Source: Parahoeflea olei (lineage in GTDB: Bacteria > Pseudomonadota > Alphaproteobacteria > Rhizobiales > Rhizobiaceae). From it: DNA of 64,000 bases. Both the position numbers and the translations under genes were made by a program. Under the pieces are notes generated by a model. That model was not told where the DNA came from and searched no databases. It worked only from the letters and a program-made list of their open reading frames with translations. Of this stretch, positions 36,886-49,959 are shown piece by piece; the stretch's first letter is position 1, and every line of letters starts with the position of its first letter. The stretch covers positions 1 to 64,000 of the forward strand of contig NZ_LQZT01000005.1 in assembly GCF_001703635.1 (NCBI RefSeq), in the 5' to 3' direction.

Positions 36886-37971
36886 ATGAAACGAGCCCTG
36901 AACTTCCTTGCCGCCGCGCTGGCGACGGCCACATTCTCCCTGGCGCCCGCGACCGCCCGCCCCGCGCTCGCTGCGGAAGCGGGCACCCGCACGCTCGCCA
37001 TCCCGTCAGCGGCGCGTGGCCGGGACCTGGCCGTCACCCTCTGGTATCCGGCGCAGGGAGACGGAGAAACGGTCGCGGTCGGAGACAATCGCGTGTTTGC
37101 CGGCACTTCGGCCTCCGAGAATGCCCAGCCGGCCGCAGGCCGCCATCCGCTCGTGGTGCTTTCGCACGGCTCCGGATCGACGGTGCAGGCCATGGCCTGG
37201 CTGGCCGCGCGGCTCGCGCAGGCCGGCTATATCGTCGCCGGCCCCAATCATCCCGGCACCACCAGCGGCGATTCCAGCCCGGCCGACACGGCAAAAATCT
37301 GGGCACGCGTCGACGACCTGTCGACCGTGGTGAGCGCCCTTCTCGCCGACCCCGGCTGGAGCGGGTCGATCGATGCCGACCGGATCGGCGTGCTCGGGTT
37401 TTCGCTCGGCGGCGCCACGGCCATGGAGATGGCCGGCGCCCGGGCCGATCTCGAGGCCTATGCCGGCTACTGCGACGCCAACCCGTCGATGGCCGACTGC
37501 CGCTGGTACAGGGGCGGACGCGCCTTTGTCGACGGCGAGATGGTCGCGGTCGACCCGGTCGATCTGCGCCAGGTCGACAGAGACCTGTTCGAGCGCGACA
37601 ACCGCGACCCGCGCATCAAGGCCGCCGTGCTGGTCGACCCGGCGCTGGCGCGCGCCTTTACCCCGGAAAGCCTCGAGCGGATCGCCATCCCGATGAGTTT
37701 CATCAATCTGGGCGCGCCGGGCTCCGTTCCGGTCGCCGTGGAGGCGCAGGGCCTCGCTGCCCTGACGCCACAGGGAACGCATGCCACTGTCGCCGGCGCG
37801 ATCCACTACAGCTTCCTGGCCGAATGCAAGCCCGACGCAAAGGCCTTTCTCGCCTCGGTCGGCGACACCGACCCGATCTGCGACGATGGTGGCACGCGCT
37901 CGCGCGCCGAGCTGCACCGGGAACTGGTGGACCTGATCAAGGCGGAGCTCGACCGGTCGCTCGCTCCCTGA
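36886..37971 (+). CDS. Secreted alpha/beta hydrolase (PAF-acetylhydrolase/dienelactone hydrolase type)
   Basis: A 361-residue exported esterase candidate. The signal peptide is MKRALNFLAAALATATFSLAPATARPALA. The hydrolase core has the oxyanion region VVLSHGSGST, the nucleophile elbow GVLGFSLGGATAM with Ser173, and the likely catalytic His307 in GAIHYSFLAE. Two Cys pairs (CDANPSMADC, and the C-terminal ECKP and ICDD) may form periplasmic disulphides. Homologues act on short-chain esters or oxidised phospholipid-like substrates; the real substrate here is unknown. It is divergent from a membrane AraC regulator across about 108 bp. Confidence 0.85.
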   Translation: MKRALNFLAAALATATFSLAPATARPALAAEAGTRTLAIPSAARGRDLAVTLWYPAQGDGETVAVGDNRVFAGTSASENAQPAAGRHPLVVLSHGSGSTVQAMAWLAARLAQAGYIVAGPNHPGTTSGDSSPADTAKIWARVDDLSTVVSALLADPGWSGSIDADRIGVLGFSLGGATAMEMAGARADLEAYAGYCDANPSMADCRWYRGGRAFVDGEMVAVDPVDLRQVDRDLFERDNRDPRIKAAVLVDPALARAFTPESLERIAIPMSFINLGAPGSVPVAVEAQGLAALTPQGTHATVAGAIHYSFLAECKPDAKAFLASVGDTDPICDDGGTRSRAELHRELVDLIKAELDRSLAP

Positions 37972-38045
37972 ACCGAGGGCCTGCCCTGCGCGAGGGGAAC
38001 ATCCGGTCCGGCCGGCCTGCGCGAGATGCGCGGCCGGTCCGCCCC

Positions 38046-40280
<2,235 letters not shown>

Positions 40281-40342
40281 TTAGGAATTTGCCTCTATCC
40301 TCTGCTCTCGCGCGGGTCCTGTGCCGCGACAAGGACAGACGA

Positions 40343-40993
40343 ATGATCATCGGCGCAGCTTCTTCCCTACTCTCCGGCACTCCCATCGACCGCAGTGCGC
40401 GCACATCCGCCCCCGTGGCCTCGCAGCCGGCGGCGCCGGAAGCCGCAGGCGACGCCTCCGATCCGCTCGCGTCCCTTGCCAATTTCGTCGAATCCGCGGC
40501 CCAGAGCCGCAAGGCCTTTGCCGAGGAGCGGCTCAAGCATCTCAAGGAGCAGATGAACACGCTGGCGCTGTTCAATCTGGCGCCGGGCTTTCTCGCCGGC
40601 CATTCGGCACGGATGGCCAAGGAGCTCGAAGCCGCCGCCGGCGATTTCGCAAGCTCGTTCAAGACGCTGTCCGATCTCGGCGCCGAAGCCATGATCGGCG
40701 CGGTCTTCGCCAAGCTGTTCGCCGATCCTGCCCTGCCCGCGGCCTATCTCGACGTGATCGATGCGGAAGCGCCCGCGCCGCTGGTGATGAAAGCCGAAGA
40801 TGCCGAGACCGCGGCCAGCTTCGCGGACACCGCGCGCCGGCTGCGCTTCGTCGTGGACCTGGCCGAGGACGCCCACGGCGACCGCTTCACCCCCTCCGAC
40901 ACCGCCCAGGGCGCGCGCGAGTCAACTTCGCGCGTCGTCGACCTGATGGCGCGTCTTGCAACGCCGCAGATGGCCGCGGATCTGCCGCGCTAG
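40343..40993 (+). CDS. Conserved hypothetical protein
   Basis: A 216-residue protein of unknown function. The first 45 residues are low-complexity, rich in Ala, Ser and Pro. A predicted helical core follows (AEERLKHLKEQMNTLALFNLAPGFLAGHSARMAKELEAA in part), then an Ala-rich helical segment to the end. No signal peptide, membrane segment or catalytic motif is visible. ATG at 40343 follows CAAGGACAGACG. It sits alone on the plus strand between recN and ligA and converges with recN across 34 bp. Confidence 0.75.
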   Translation: MIIGAASSLLSGTPIDRSARTSAPVASQPAAPEAAGDASDPLASLANFVESAAQSRKAFAEERLKHLKEQMNTLALFNLAPGFLAGHSARMAKELEAAAGDFASSFKTLSDLGAEAMIGAVFAKLFADPALPAAYLDVIDAEAPAPLVMKAEDAETAASFADTARRLRFVVDLAEDAHGDRFTPSDTAQGARESTSRVVDLMARLATPQMAADLPR

Positions 40994-41027
40994 CAAGCCA
41001 AGCTTCGGAACCGAACTCCGAAAAGGC

Positions 41028-42701
41028 CTAATCGGCCACGTCGAGCAGACGGGCGGCGGCGGCGCGGGCCTCGTCGGTCACGTGCTCGCCGGCAAGCATG
41101 CGCGCGATTTCCTCACGGCGCTGGTCGGCGCCCATGGTGCTCACGCGCGTGGAAACCGTCGCGGCACCGGCCGAGGATGGCCCCTTGGCGATCAGAAGAT
41201 GCGTGGCCGCGCGCGCGGCCACCTGCGGCGCATGGGTGACGGAAAGCACCTGCACGCCGGCCGAAAGCCGTCTCAAGCGCTTGCCGATGGCGTCCGCCAC
41301 GGCGCCACCCACCCCGGTGTCGATCTCGTCGAACACCAGCGTCGGCGCCGAGCCGCGATCGGCGAGCGCCACCTTGATGGCGAGCAGGAAGCGCGACAGC
41401 TCCCCGCCCGAGGCGACCTTCATGATCGGCCCCGGCCGCGAGCCGGGGTTGGTGCGCACATGGAAGGCGACGCTGTCGATGCCGGTGGGGCCGGCAGACT
41501 CCGCGTCGGTGGTCATCGCCACCATGAATTCGGCGCGCTCGAGCTTGAGCGCGGGCAGTTCCGCCATCACTGCGGCGGTCAGCGCCTCGGCCGCCTCGTG
41601 GCGGCGCACGGACAATTGCTCGGCGGCCTGCATGAAGGCCGCGCGGGTTTCGCCGACACGGGCCTGCATCGCCGCAAGCCGTTCCTCGCCGGCGTCGAGA
41701 TCGCCGAGATCGGCCACCATCTTTGCGGCCAGCTCCGGCAGTTGCTCGACGGTCACGTTGTATTTGCGCGCGGCGCCGCGAAGGGCGAACAGCCGCTCCT
41801 CGGTTTCCTCAAGCTCGCGCGGATTGAAATCGGCGGCGCGCAGCGCGGCCTCCACCGCGGTCTGCGCATCGGCCAAAGCGTTCAGCACCGTGTCCAGCGC
41901 AGCCACGGTCTCGCCGAGCAGATCCGGCGCTTCCTGCGCCTTGCGCTCAAGCCGGCGCATCAGCCCGCTGATGGTGGGCATCGGCGAGGCCTGGCCATTG
42001 AGGACCTCGTTGGCCTCGTTGATGTCGCTCGCCATCTTCTCGGCCTTCATCATCCGCGCACGCCGTTCGGCAAGCTCCTCTTCCTCGCCCTCGACGGGAT
42101 GCAGCTTTTCGAGTTCGTCGACGGAGGAGCGCAGGAAATCGGCCTCGCGGCGCGCGGCCTCGACCTTGGCGCGGTGGGTCTTGAGCGCGCGCTCGGCCTC
42201 GCGCCAGATCTCATGGAGCCGGCCGACATCGGCAGTGCGGTCGGTGAGCCCGCCAAAGGCATCGAGCAGCGCGCGGTGCGCGTCGGTCTCGATCAGCGCC
42301 CGGTCGTCGTGCTGGCCGTGGATTTCGACGAGTGTGAGCCCGGCCTCACGCATCAGCGCCACGCTTGCCGGCTGGTCGTTGAGGAACACGCGGGTGCGAC
42401 CGTCGGCCGATTGCACGCGGCGGAAGACGAGGTCACCGTCGTCATCGATACCGTTGTCGCGCAACAGCTTGCGCGCCGGATGGTCGATGCCGACGTCGAA
42501 CACGGCGGTCACCTGGCCCTTGTCGGCGCCATGGCGCACGAGCCCGCCGTCGCCGCGGCCACCGAGCGCCAGCGAAAGCGAATCAAGCAGGATGGATTTG
42601 CCCGCGCCGGTTTCCCCGGTGAGCACGGACAGGCCGGCGTCGAACTCGAGATCGAGCTTTTCGATCAGGACGATATCGCGAATCGACAGTTGGACCAGCA
42701 T
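41028..42701 (-). CDS. recN: DNA repair protein RecN
   Basis: RecN is an SMC-like ATPase that acts at double-strand breaks with RecA. The 557-residue protein has Walker A GETGAGKS with Lys35, two coiled-coil arms between about residues 150 and 350, and a C-terminal head with LSRFLLAIKVALAD (signature motif) and VFDEIDTGVGGAVADAIGKRL (Walker B and D-loop). The start MLVQLSIRDIVLIEKL is typical. It begins 11 bp after bamD, so the two are co-transcribed, as in other rhizobia. Confidence 0.95.
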   Translation of the reverse strand: MLVQLSIRDIVLIEKLDLEFDAGLSVLTGETGAGKSILLDSLSLALGGRGDGGLVRHGADKGQVTAVFDVGIDHPARKLLRDNGIDDDGDLVFRRVQSADGRTRVFLNDQPASVALMREAGLTLVEIHGQHDDRALIETDAHRALLDAFGGLTDRTADVGRLHEIWREAERALKTHRAKVEAARREADFLRSSVDELEKLHPVEGEEEELAERRARMMKAEKMASDINEANEVLNGQASPMPTISGLMRRLERKAQEAPDLLGETVAALDTVLNALADAQTAVEAALRAADFNPRELEETEERLFALRGAARKYNVTVEQLPELAAKMVADLGDLDAGEERLAAMQARVGETRAAFMQAAEQLSVRRHEAAEALTAAVMAELPALKLERAEFMVAMTTDAESAGPTGIDSVAFHVRTNPGSRPGPIMKVASGGELSRFLLAIKVALADRGSAPTLVFDEIDTGVGGAVADAIGKRLRRLSAGVQVLSVTHAPQVAARAATHLLIAKGPSSAGAATVSTRVSTMGADQRREEIARMLAGEHVTDEARAAAARLLDVAD

Positions 42702-42712
42702 CGCGGCCCGCT

Positions 42713-43579
42713 TCAGGCGCCGACGAGGCGGGCCCCGGCGCGCGAAATCCAGGAGCCCTTGTTTTCCCGTGGCTCAAGGCCCTTGGTCTTCAGGAGCTTG
42801 TAGGAATCCGCATACCACTGGCTGTCGGGGTAGTTGTGCCCGAGCACGGCCGCCGCCGTCTGTGCTTCGCTTTCGAGCCCCATCGCATAATAGGTCTCGA
42901 CCAGACGCGCGAGCGCCTCCTCGATCTGACGGGTATTGGGATAGGTCTCCACCACCTGGCGGAAGCGGTTTGCGGCCGCGACATATTCCTTGCGTTCGAG
43001 ATAGTAGCGCCCGACCTGCATTTCCTTGCCGGCGAGCTGGTCGCGGGCATAGCGGAGCTTGGCCTGGCTGTCCTCGACATATTCCGAATCGGGGTAGCGC
43101 TCGATCACCTCGGTAAAGGCGGCGATGGCGCGCTGCGAGGTGCGCTGGTCGCGCGTCACTTCCGGGATCTGCCGGTAGTAGGACAGGCCCACGATGTATT
43201 GCGCGTAGGCCGCGTCCTCGTCATTGGGATAGAGGCTCAAATAGCGCGAAGCGGTGTTGATCGCCTCGGTATACTGGCCCTGGCGATAATTGGCGAAGGC
43301 GTTCATCACCATCGCCTTGCGCGCGAATTCCGAATAGGGATGCTGCTTGTCGATCGCCTCGAACTTGCGGCTGGCCTCGGTCAGCTGGCCGGCCTGCAGG
43401 TTGGCCAGACCCTGGTTGTAGAGCACGTCGGCCGGCTCCACGGACTGCGCATAGGCGGTAATGTCGATGTCCTGATCCGATTGGCACGCGCCAAGCAGAG
43501 ACGAAACACCAGCCAGCCCGGCGACCAAGAACGCAACCCTTACCGCGCGCCCGCGCTCGCCCATGACGGAAGACAACAT
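42713..43579 (-). CDS. bamD: Outer-membrane assembly lipoprotein BamD
   Basis: BamD is an essential lipoprotein of the BAM complex, which inserts beta-barrel proteins, including autotransporters like the two in this window. The 288-residue precursor has a signal with lipobox LLGAC ([12 protein letters not shown]), so Cys is the lipidated residue. The mature part is TPR-like: [16 protein letters not shown], then repeats of [19 protein letters not shown] and [18 protein letters not shown] type. ATG at 43579 is used here; a longer frame to 43615 is open. It is followed closely by recN. Confidence 0.93.
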   Translation of the reverse strand: MLSSVMGERGRAVRVAFLVAGLAGVSSLLGACQSDQDIDITAYAQSVEPADVLYNQGLANLQAGQLTEASRKFEAIDKQHPYSEFARKAMVMNAFANYRQGQYTEAINTASRYLSLYPNDEDAAYAQYIVGLSYYRQIPEVTRDQRTSQRAIAAFTEVIERYPDSEYVEDSQAKLRYARDQLAGKEMQVGRYYLERKEYVAAANRFRQVVETYPNTRQIEEALARLVETYYAMGLESEAQTAAAVLGHNYPDSQWYADSYKLLKTKGLEPRENKGSWISRAGARLVGA

Positions 43580-43761
43580 CGTACAAAACCTTTCAACTGC
43601 CGCTGAAGCATTCACCCCACGGAACCAGACCCGCGTTTCTACTCGGAAAAGACCGGACTTCGCAACGTCATGATCGCGCTTTGCCGCAATTTTGTGGCAG
43701 AGCCGCGGTCGAAAACAGCCGCATGGAAATGATTTGCGCAGGCCTGTCGGCGCCGGTGGAC

Positions 43762-44715
43762 TCAGATGTCCCAGGGGGCGAAAGTGGCGGCATTGACGGC
43801 CACCAGTTCGCCATGGCGAACCGTGTTGCGCCGCGCCGGTGCCTCGACCACCTCATAGGCCGAATGATCGGCCAGCAGCGCCCGGAGCGCCAGCGCATTG
43901 AGCTTGTGGCCGCCGCGGTAGCTGCGGTAGCAGCCGATGAACTGTGCACCGGCGAGCGCCAGATCGCCCACGGCGTCGAGCGTCTTGTGGCGGACGAATT
44001 CGTCGCGGTAGCGCAGGCCTTCGATATTGATGACCTTGCCGTCGTCGCCGATCACCACCGAGTTTTCGAGCGAGGAGCCGAGTGCGTGGCCCGAAGCCCA
44101 GAGCCGCTCGACATCGCGCATGAAGCCGAAGGTGCGGGCGCGGGCGAGTTCGCGGCGGAAAGTGTCGGCCGTGACTTCGCCCTTCCAGGACTGGCGTCCG
44201 ATCAGCTGCGTGTCGAAATCGATGTCGATTTCGAAACGGGTGCCGTTGTGCTGCGTGAATTCGGCCCAGGATCCGCCCATTTCGATGCGGACCGGCTTGA
44301 TGACGCGCACATAGCGACGCTTGACCGGATGATTGATGAGGCCGGCGCTGTCGAGTGCCTCGATGAACACGGCGGCGCTGCCGTCCATGATCGGCACTTC
44401 GCTGCCGTAAAGATCGATCGAGATATTGTCGACGCCGAGCGCATAGAGCGCAGCCATCAGGTGCTCGACGGTGGCCACCGAACGGTCGGGTGCGCGGCCG
44501 AGAAGCGTGCACAGATCGGTGGAGCCGACCTGCGAAGAGACGGCGCGGACGCTGATCACTTCACCGGAAGAATGGTGCCGATTGAAAACGATCCCGGTGT
44601 CGGGATCGGCGGGATGGAAGGAAATGGAGACGTTTTCGCCTGAATGAACCCCGATACCGGACAGCGAAACGGACCGCGAAATCGTGGTTTGAAGACCAAC
44701 TATATTGCCACTCAT
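43762..44715 (-). CDS. lpxC: UDP-3-O-acyl-N-acetylglucosamine deacetylase
   Basis: LpxC is the zinc-dependent deacetylase that commits lipid A synthesis. The protein of about 317 residues has [18 protein letters not shown] at the start of domain 1, the zinc-ligand region [18 protein letters not shown] (His of EHLMAAL) and the second zinc-site region [28 protein letters not shown] is the usual linker. ATG at 44715 ([11 protein letters not shown]) is chosen; another ATG at 44736 adds seven residues. It is downstream of ftsZ but separated by a terminator and its own promoter region. Confidence 0.95.
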   Translation of the reverse strand: MSGNIVGLQTTISRSVSLSGIGVHSGENVSISFHPADPDTGIVFNRHHSSGEVISVRAVSSQVGSTDLCTLLGRAPDRSVATVEHLMAALYALGVDNISIDLYGSEVPIMDGSAAVFIEALDSAGLINHPVKRRYVRVIKPVRIEMGGSWAEFTQHNGTRFEIDIDFDTQLIGRQSWKGEVTADTFRRELARARTFGFMRDVERLWASGHALGSSLENSVVIGDDGKVINIEGLRYRDEFVRHKTLDAVGDLALAGAQFIGCYRSYRGGHKLNALALRALLADHSAYEVVEAPARRNTVRHGELVAVNAATFAPWDI

Positions 44716-44888
44716 AAGGCCCGCCATTTCCCGCATGTTTTGGCACGGCCACTCATGGCCATGTTGCCCCCGAAATTCCAGAGCAATCGCACGTTACCCC
44801 CACGTGACCGACTGCCCCAACCCCTTGTTGTCGATCCGCAAGATATGATGTCAGTCCGGAGTTTCCAAATCACGCTTTTTTTCCTTCT

Positions 44889-44904
44889 GTTACGACACTG
44901 TAAC
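44889..44904. promoter_or_regulatory. Inverted repeat GTTAC-N6-GTAAC upstream of lpxC
   Basis: Arms GTTAC (44889-44893) and GTAAC (44900-44904) lie about 175 bp upstream of the lpxC start. A similar GTTAC pair recurs near 44986-45001 at the ftsZ 3' end. Function unknown; a promoter-proximal operator is possible. Confidence 0.35.
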
Positions 44905-44930
44905 GTGACGCCTCCCGGAATACTCCAAAT

Positions 44931-44945
44931 TTAACAATGAGTTAG
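44931..44945. promoter_or_regulatory. CtrA-like half-site pair TTAA-N7-TTAG
   Basis: TTAA at 44931-44934 and TTAG at 44942-44945 are separated by seven bases. The consensus for the alphaproteobacterial cell-cycle regulator CtrA is TTAA-N7-TTAA, so this is a one-mismatch site. It is upstream of lpxC, in a region between two cell-cycle-linked genes. Confidence 0.35.
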
Positions 44946-44980
44946 AAAAACGGCGTGGCGACCTCGCAGCCGCCACACCG
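44946..44980 (-). terminator. Intrinsic terminator after ftsZ
   Basis: On the minus strand GGTGTGGCG and CGCCACGCC form a GC-rich stem around a 10-nt loop (plus-strand arms 44952-44960 and 44971-44979), followed by TTTTT (AAAAA at 44946-44950). It ends about 62 bp past the ftsZ stop and separates ftsZ from lpxC. Confidence 0.85.
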
Positions 44981-45007
44981 GAAATGTTACACACTGTTAC
45001 CGGCTGC

Positions 45008-46720
45008 TCACTTGCTCTGCCGGCGCAGGAACGCGGGAATCTCCAGCTGCTCGTCGTCGTGACTCGTGCGCGCCTGCGGCGTCACCCGGCCCTGGTCGTC
45101 GAGCTGCCCGCGACGCGGTGCATAGACGCTTGCCTCGGGCGACAGCGGACGCCGTGCCTGGGGGGCCGGAGCGGCCTGGGCCGCAGCCGCATGATCGTCT
45201 TCCTCGCGGCGGCCGAGCGAATTCGACAGACGCTTGAGCAGACCCATCGGACCGCGTTCGTCGCCCTGGGCATGGGCCTGCAGGCGGTGCTCGATCTCGG
45301 CCTTGACCACCGGCGGGAAGTCCTCGACCCGGGGCATGCGCACGGGCTCGGGCTCGGCGCGCATCACTGGCGCCTGCGGAACAGGCTGCGGGGCGGGGGC
45401 GGGTGCGGCCGGGCGCGGGGCAGCGGCCATCGCGGGTGCGGCAGCAACCGGCTGCGGGGCGGCGACGCTTTCAGCGGTGCCGGTGAACAGGCGGCTCTGC
45501 GGCTGGAAACCCGGCTGGGCGGCTGCCTGCTGGGGCCGGGCCATCTCGGCCTGGGTGGCGATGTCGAGTTCGCGCTCCAGTTCGGCTTCCGCCGACAGGA
45601 TGGTGTCGGCAACCGGATCGCGGGGAGCCGGGGCCGGAGCGGCCTGCGCCACGGGAGCCGCGGCCGGGCGGGCGGCCTGCGGCTGCGGGGCAGCGGCCGG
45701 ACGGACAGCCGGGCGCGGCGCCGTCATCGTCGGACGCTGCTCGACGGCACCTTCCACGCGGTCGATGCCGGTGGCGACGACCGAGACGCGAATCAGGCCT
45801 TCGAGCGCTTCGTCGAAGGTCGCGCCGAGGATGATGTTGGCGTCGGCATCGACTTCCTCGCGGATGCGGGTTGCCGCCTCGTCGACTTCGAACAGCGTCA
45901 TGTCGCGGCCGCCGGTGATCGAGATCAGCAGGCCCTGCGCGCCCTTCATCGTGGTTTCGTCAAGCAGCGGGTTGGCGATCGCGGCTTCGGCAGCGGCCAT
46001 TGCGCGGCCTTCGCCCGAGGCTTCGCCGGTGCCCATCATGGCGCGACCCATCTCGCGCATCACCGAACGGACGTCGGCGAAGTCGAGGTTGATCAGGCCT
46101 TCCTTGACCATCAGGTCGGTGATGCAGGCCACGCCCGAATAGAGCACCTGGTCGGCCATCGCGAAGGCGTCGGCGAAGGTGGTCTTGTCGTTGGCGATGC
46201 GGAACAGGTTCTGGTTCGGGATGACGATCAGCGTATCGACGCATTTCTGCAATTCGTCGATACCCGATTCGGCGAGGCGCATGCGGCGCTGGCCTTCGAA
46301 GTGGAACGGCTTGGTGACGACGCCGACGGTCAGGATGCCCTTGTTGCGGGCGGCCTGGGCGACCACGGGAGCAGCCCCGGTGCCAGTGCCGCCGCCCATG
46401 CCGGCGGTGACGAAGCACATGTGGGTGCCGTTCAGGTGATCGTTGATCTCGTCGATGCATTCCTCGGCGGCCGCACGGCCGACTTCGGGCTGCGAGCCGG
46501 CGCCGAGGCCCTCGGTCACGGCAACGCCGAGCTGGATCAGGCGATCGGATTTGGACATGGTCAGCGCCTGGGCGTCCGTGTTGGCGACGACGAAGTCGAC
46601 GCCCTGGAGCCCCGCATTGATCATGTTGTTGACGGCGTTGCCGCCGCCGCCGCCCACACCGAACACCGTGATGCGCGGCTTCAGCTCGGTGATATCCGGC
46701 TTCTGCAAATTGATGGTCAT
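45008..46720 (-). CDS. ftsZ: Cell division protein FtsZ
   Basis: The bacterial tubulin homologue that forms the Z ring and recruits the divisome. The 570-residue protein has the GTPase core, with tubulin signature [10 protein letters not shown] near residues 110-120 and T7 loop [16 protein letters not shown]. The core ends at about residue 320 and is followed by a long Pro/Ala/Gln linker, as in other rhizobia. The conserved C-terminal peptide is [12 protein letters not shown], the docking site for FtsA and other partners. ATG at 46720 ([13 protein letters not shown]) has GGAAGGAACGGG upstream. The 58-bp gap from ftsA is short, so it is in the same operon. Confidence 0.97.
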   Translation of the reverse strand: MTINLQKPDITELKPRITVFGVGGGGGNAVNNMINAGLQGVDFVVANTDAQALTMSKSDRLIQLGVAVTEGLGAGSQPEVGRAAAEECIDEINDHLNGTHMCFVTAGMGGGTGTGAAPVVAQAARNKGILTVGVVTKPFHFEGQRRMRLAESGIDELQKCVDTLIVIPNQNLFRIANDKTTFADAFAMADQVLYSGVACITDLMVKEGLINLDFADVRSVMREMGRAMMGTGEASGEGRAMAAAEAAIANPLLDETTMKGAQGLLISITGGRDMTLFEVDEAATRIREEVDADANIILGATFDEALEGLIRVSVVATGIDRVEGAVEQRPTMTAPRPAVRPAAAPQPQAARPAAAPVAQAAPAPAPRDPVADTILSAEAELERELDIATQAEMARPQQAAAQPGFQPQSRLFTGTAESVAAPQPVAAAPAMAAAPRPAAPAPAPQPVPQAPVMRAEPEPVRMPRVEDFPPVVKAEIEHRLQAHAQGDERGPMGLLKRLSNSLGRREEDDHAAAAQAAPAPQARRPLSPEASVYAPRRGQLDDQGRVTPQARTSHDDEQLEIPAFLRRQSK

Positions 46721-46778
46721 GGCACCCGTTCCTTCCTTGTCACATGGCCGCACCGCCGCGTGGGCCAATTCGATAGAT

Positions 46779-48107
46779 TCAAAAACTTTCCTTGAGCCAC
46801 TGCCCCATCCGGGACAGGCGGCCCCCCGCACCGGCCATGGCGGCAAAGCCGCCCTCGCCTGCGCCGTGGGATTCGAGATGGGCGACCTGCGGATAGATCA
46901 TCAGGCCGACTGCCGTAGAGAATGCGGGTCCCTTGGCCGCGGCCGGAAGTCCGGAGACCCCCAGCGGACGGCCGATGCGGACATTCCGCGCGAGGATCCG
47001 CCGCGCCGATTCGCTGAGGCCGGTGAGCTGGCTGGCGCCACCGGTCAGCACGATGCGTTTGCCCACGAGCGCCGAATAGCCCGACTGCTGGATCCGGTCG
47101 CGCAGCATTTCCAGGGTTTCCTCGACGCGTGCCCGCACGATGCGCGAGACCAGCCCGCGCGGCACATGGGTCGGAAGGTCCCGCTCGTCCTCGCCGATCG
47201 GCGGGATCGAGATCACGTCCCGGTCTTCGCCGGCCTGCGGCAGCGCCGAGCCGTGCACAACCTTGATGCGCTCGGCATCGTCGAGCCGCGTCGACAGACC
47301 GCGCGCCAGATCCATGGTCACATGGTGGCCGCCGAGCGCGATCGCGTCGGCATGCACGAGCTTGCCCTCGACAAACACGGAAATCGTGGTGGTGCCGCCG
47401 CCCATGTCGATGGCGGCGCAGCCCATTTCGGCCTCGTCGGAGACCAGCGCGGCCAGTCCCGAGGCATAGGGCGTGGCGACCATCGCCTCGACCGTGAGGT
47501 GGGCGCGGTTGATCGACAGTTCGAGATTCTTGAGCGGTGCGCGATCGGCCGACAGCACATGCATGTCGACGCCGAGCACATCGCCATACATGCCCGCGGG
47601 ATCGGCGATGCCGCGCTCTCCGTCGAGCGTGTAGCTCGAGGGAAGCGAATGCAGGATCGCCCGCTCGCTGCCCTGGCCGAGGCGCGTGGCGGCATTGACC
47701 ACCCGCGCGAGATCGCCGGCGGCGATTTCATGCCCGCCCAGATTGACCGAGGACGAGTGGATCTCGCTCTTCAGCCGGCCGGCGGTGACGTTGACGATCA
47801 GGCTTTCCGCGGTGACGCCGGCCATCCGCTCGGCCGCATCGACGGCGAGACGGACCGAGCTTTCGACCGCGTCCATGTCGGAAATGACGCCGGCTTTCAG
47901 CCCGCGCGACTTCTGGTGGCCGAGGCCGATGATCTCGATCCGGTGGGTGCGGCCGGCGAGCAGCTCGCTGCCTTCGACGGGCGTCAGCCGGCCGATCATG
48001 CAGACGACCTTGGACGAGCCGATATCGAGCACGGTGACGATGCTGACGCGCTTGTTCGACAGCGGCTTGAGCCGGGGCAGCACGGACGAGGGGCGGAAGA
48101 AACTCAC
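46779..48107 (-). CDS. ftsA: Cell division protein FtsA
   Basis: An actin-like ATPase that anchors FtsZ to the membrane. The 442-residue protein has [16 protein letters not shown] (phosphate 1), [18 protein letters not shown] (phosphate 2) and [13 protein letters not shown] (adenosine motif). The C-terminal amphipathic helix for membrane binding is [12 protein letters not shown]. The start is a GTG at 48107 (VSFFRPSS) that overlaps the ftsQ stop by 4 bp (GTGA), with GGAGAGCAGAT upstream; the longer upstream open frame is the ftsQ shadow. Confidence 0.95.
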   Translation of the reverse strand: MSFFRPSSVLPRLKPLSNKRVSIVTVLDIGSSKVVCMIGRLTPVEGSELLAGRTHRIEIIGLGHQKSRGLKAGVISDMDAVESSVRLAVDAAERMAGVTAESLIVNVTAGRLKSEIHSSSVNLGGHEIAAGDLARVVNAATRLGQGSERAILHSLPSSYTLDGERGIADPAGMYGDVLGVDMHVLSADRAPLKNLELSINRAHLTVEAMVATPYASGLAALVSDEAEMGCAAIDMGGGTTTISVFVEGKLVHADAIALGGHHVTMDLARGLSTRLDDAERIKVVHGSALPQAGEDRDVISIPPIGEDERDLPTHVPRGLVSRIVRARVEETLEMLRDRIQQSGYSALVGKRIVLTGGASQLTGLSESARRILARNVRIGRPLGVSGLPAAAKGPAFSTAVGLMIYPQVAHLESHGAGEGGFAAMAGAGGRLSRMGQWLKESF

Positions 48108-49054
48108 GATCTGCTCTCCGCCTTGATGGCCTTGGCGCGGGCTTCCAGCGCCTGCTTGCGACGCTCGAAGGAGGCCTCGGAAAGCTTCAGCGTCACCCGG
48201 TCGGCAAGCCGCAGGTCGACGGCGGTGATGTCGCGCGACAGCACGTCCCGGCCGGCATCGAAGGCGGCGAAGCGGTCGAGCGCAGCACCGATATTGTCCT
48301 CGGGAAGGCTGAGCGTGACGCCGTTGTCGAGCCTGAGATCCCAGCGCCGGTCGGCGATGCGGATGGCGGCCTTCACCCGGGCGCGCAGCTCCGGGTAGAA
48401 CAATAGCCGCGCTTCGAGTTCGTCGGCGGCGCGGTCGGCGCCAAGCCCCACATAGAGCGGCAGGTCGGCATGGCGGGCGCCGGTGAGCGGGGCGATCACG
48501 TCGCCGCGCGCATCGATCAGCGAGAGCATGTCGCCATGTTGCCAGATGCCCACCGGCTTGCGCTCGGTCAGCACCACCGACAGGCCGCGCGGATAGATCT
48601 TCTGCACCTGCGCATCGGTCACCCACGGCAGTTCGAGCAGCTTTTCACGCGCGGCATGGGCGCTGATGGCGACCACCGAGGTGGAGCCGTCGAGGCCGAG
48701 CTGCTGCAGGATATCGATGTCCGAGGTCTCGACATTGCCGCTGACCCGCACATCCTCGAGCGCGAAACCCGCGCCCGTGGTCACGGCCTGGGTGACGGAG
48801 TGGGTGTGGCCACCGAGCGCCATGCCGTAAACGCCGGTTGCGGCCAGAAACACGCAAGCCGCCACCGATCCGGTATGCGGGCGGATGCCGACACGGCCGG
48901 TCGCGAGAGCGGTGAAATAGCGCGCCGGACGACGCAGAAAACGCGGCAGAACAAAAGCGCCCGGGAACGCTTCGCGTCCGGACGCCGACACCACCTGGGC
49001 GGCTCTGCCTTTGTTTTCCCTTATCGACGGCACGACGCGTTCTCCACCATCCAA
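48104..49054 (-). CDS. ftsQ: Cell division protein FtsQ
   Basis: A bitopic membrane protein that links the cytosolic and periplasmic parts of the divisome. The 316-residue protein has a basic N-terminus, one membrane segment at about residues 63-85 ([20 protein letters not shown]), then the POTRA-like domain ([19 protein letters not shown]). The FtsQ/DivIB pattern continues with [24 protein letters not shown] in outline. The start is not certain. ATG at 49054 overlaps ddl by 34 bp, and GTG at 49033 has GGAGAACGCGTC upstream. The C-terminus overlaps ftsA by 4 bp. Confidence 0.92.
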   Translation of the reverse strand: MDGGERVVPSIRENKGRAAQVVSASGREAFPGAFVLPRFLRRPARYFTALATGRVGIRPHTGSVAACVFLAATGVYGMALGGHTHSVTQAVTTGAGFALEDVRVSGNVETSDIDILQQLGLDGSTSVVAISAHAAREKLLELPWVTDAQVQKIYPRGLSVVLTERKPVGIWQHGDMLSLIDARGDVIAPLTGARHADLPLYVGLGADRAADELEARLLFYPELRARVKAAIRIADRRWDLRLDNGVTLSLPEDNIGAALDRFAAFDAGRDVLSRDITAVDLRLADRVTLKLSEASFERRKQALEARAKAIKAESRS

Positions 49055-49959
49055 CTGACAAATTCTTCAAACGAATGGCCCGCCTGCAGGGCCATTTCGG
49101 GCGCGAGAGATGTCGGTGTCATGCCGGGCTGGGTGTTGATTTCGAGCCAGATGACCTCCCCGTTCTCGGAAAATCGGTCATCGTAACGGAAATCTGACCT
49201 GCTCACGCCGCGACAGCCGATCGCTTGATGCGCCTTCAACGCCAATTGTCGTATTTTTTGGTAAACAATTGGTGAAATTTCTGCCGGGCAGACATGTTTG
49301 GAGCCGCCGGCGACATATTTCGAATCGTAATCATAAAAGTTGTGCCCTTGCGGCACGATCTCGGTGACCGCCAGCGCCACGTCGCCCATGACGGTGCAGG
49401 TCAGTTCGCGCCCGGCGATGTAGCGCTCGACCATCACCTCATCGCCATAGTGCCATTCGGAGGAGGCAAGAATCTGCGGCGGATGGCTCTGGTTTTCCTG
49501 GACCATCACCACACCGAAGCTCGAGCCTTCGCGGACCGGCTTGACCACATAGGGCGGCGCCATGGGATGGGAGGAACCAATGTCGTGGCGGTTCATGACT
49601 TTCGATTCCGCCACCGGAATGCCCACGCCCTTGGCCACGATCTTCGACAGCCGCTTGTCCATGGCGAGCGCGGAGGCGGTGACGCCCGAATGGGTATAGG
49701 GAATGCCCAGATATTCAAGCACGCCCTGGATCGTGCCGTCCTCGCCGAAGGGGCCATGCAGCGCATTGAAGGCGACATCGGGCTTGAGGTCGGTCAGCAC
49801 CGCAGCGATGTCCTGTCCCACATCGACGCGGGTGACGCGGTAACCCGCGCGCTCGAGCGCATCGGCGCAGGGATTGCCCGAGGCGAGACTGACCGGCCGC
49901 TCCGAGGAAAAGCCGCCCATCAGCACGGCCACATGTTTTTTCGCTGCCTCTGAAGTCAT
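49021..49959 (-). CDS. ddl: D-alanine--D-alanine ligase
   Basis: Ddl makes the D-Ala-D-Ala dipeptide used by MurF. The 312-residue ATP-grasp enzyme has [15 protein letters not shown] (start), [27 protein letters not shown] in part, [18 protein letters not shown] (ATP-binding), the [12 protein letters not shown] strand and [15 protein letters not shown] (metal ligands). ATG at 49959 is clear. It precedes ftsQ with overlap. It is the first gene of the ddl-ftsQAZ stretch, and divergent from the P1 peptidase. Confidence 0.95.
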   Translation of the reverse strand: MTSEAAKKHVAVLMGGFSSERPVSLASGNPCADALERAGYRVTRVDVGQDIAAVLTDLKPDVAFNALHGPFGEDGTIQGVLEYLGIPYTHSGVTASALAMDKRLSKIVAKGVGIPVAESKVMNRHDIGSSHPMAPPYVVKPVREGSSFGVVMVQENQSHPPQILASSEWHYGDEVMVERYIAGRELTCTVMGDVALAVTEIVPQGHNFYDYDSKYVAGGSKHVCPAEISPIVYQKIRQLALKAHQAIGCRGVSRSDFRYDDRFSENGEVIWLEINTQPGMTPTSLAPEMALQAGHSFEEFVSWMVENASCRR

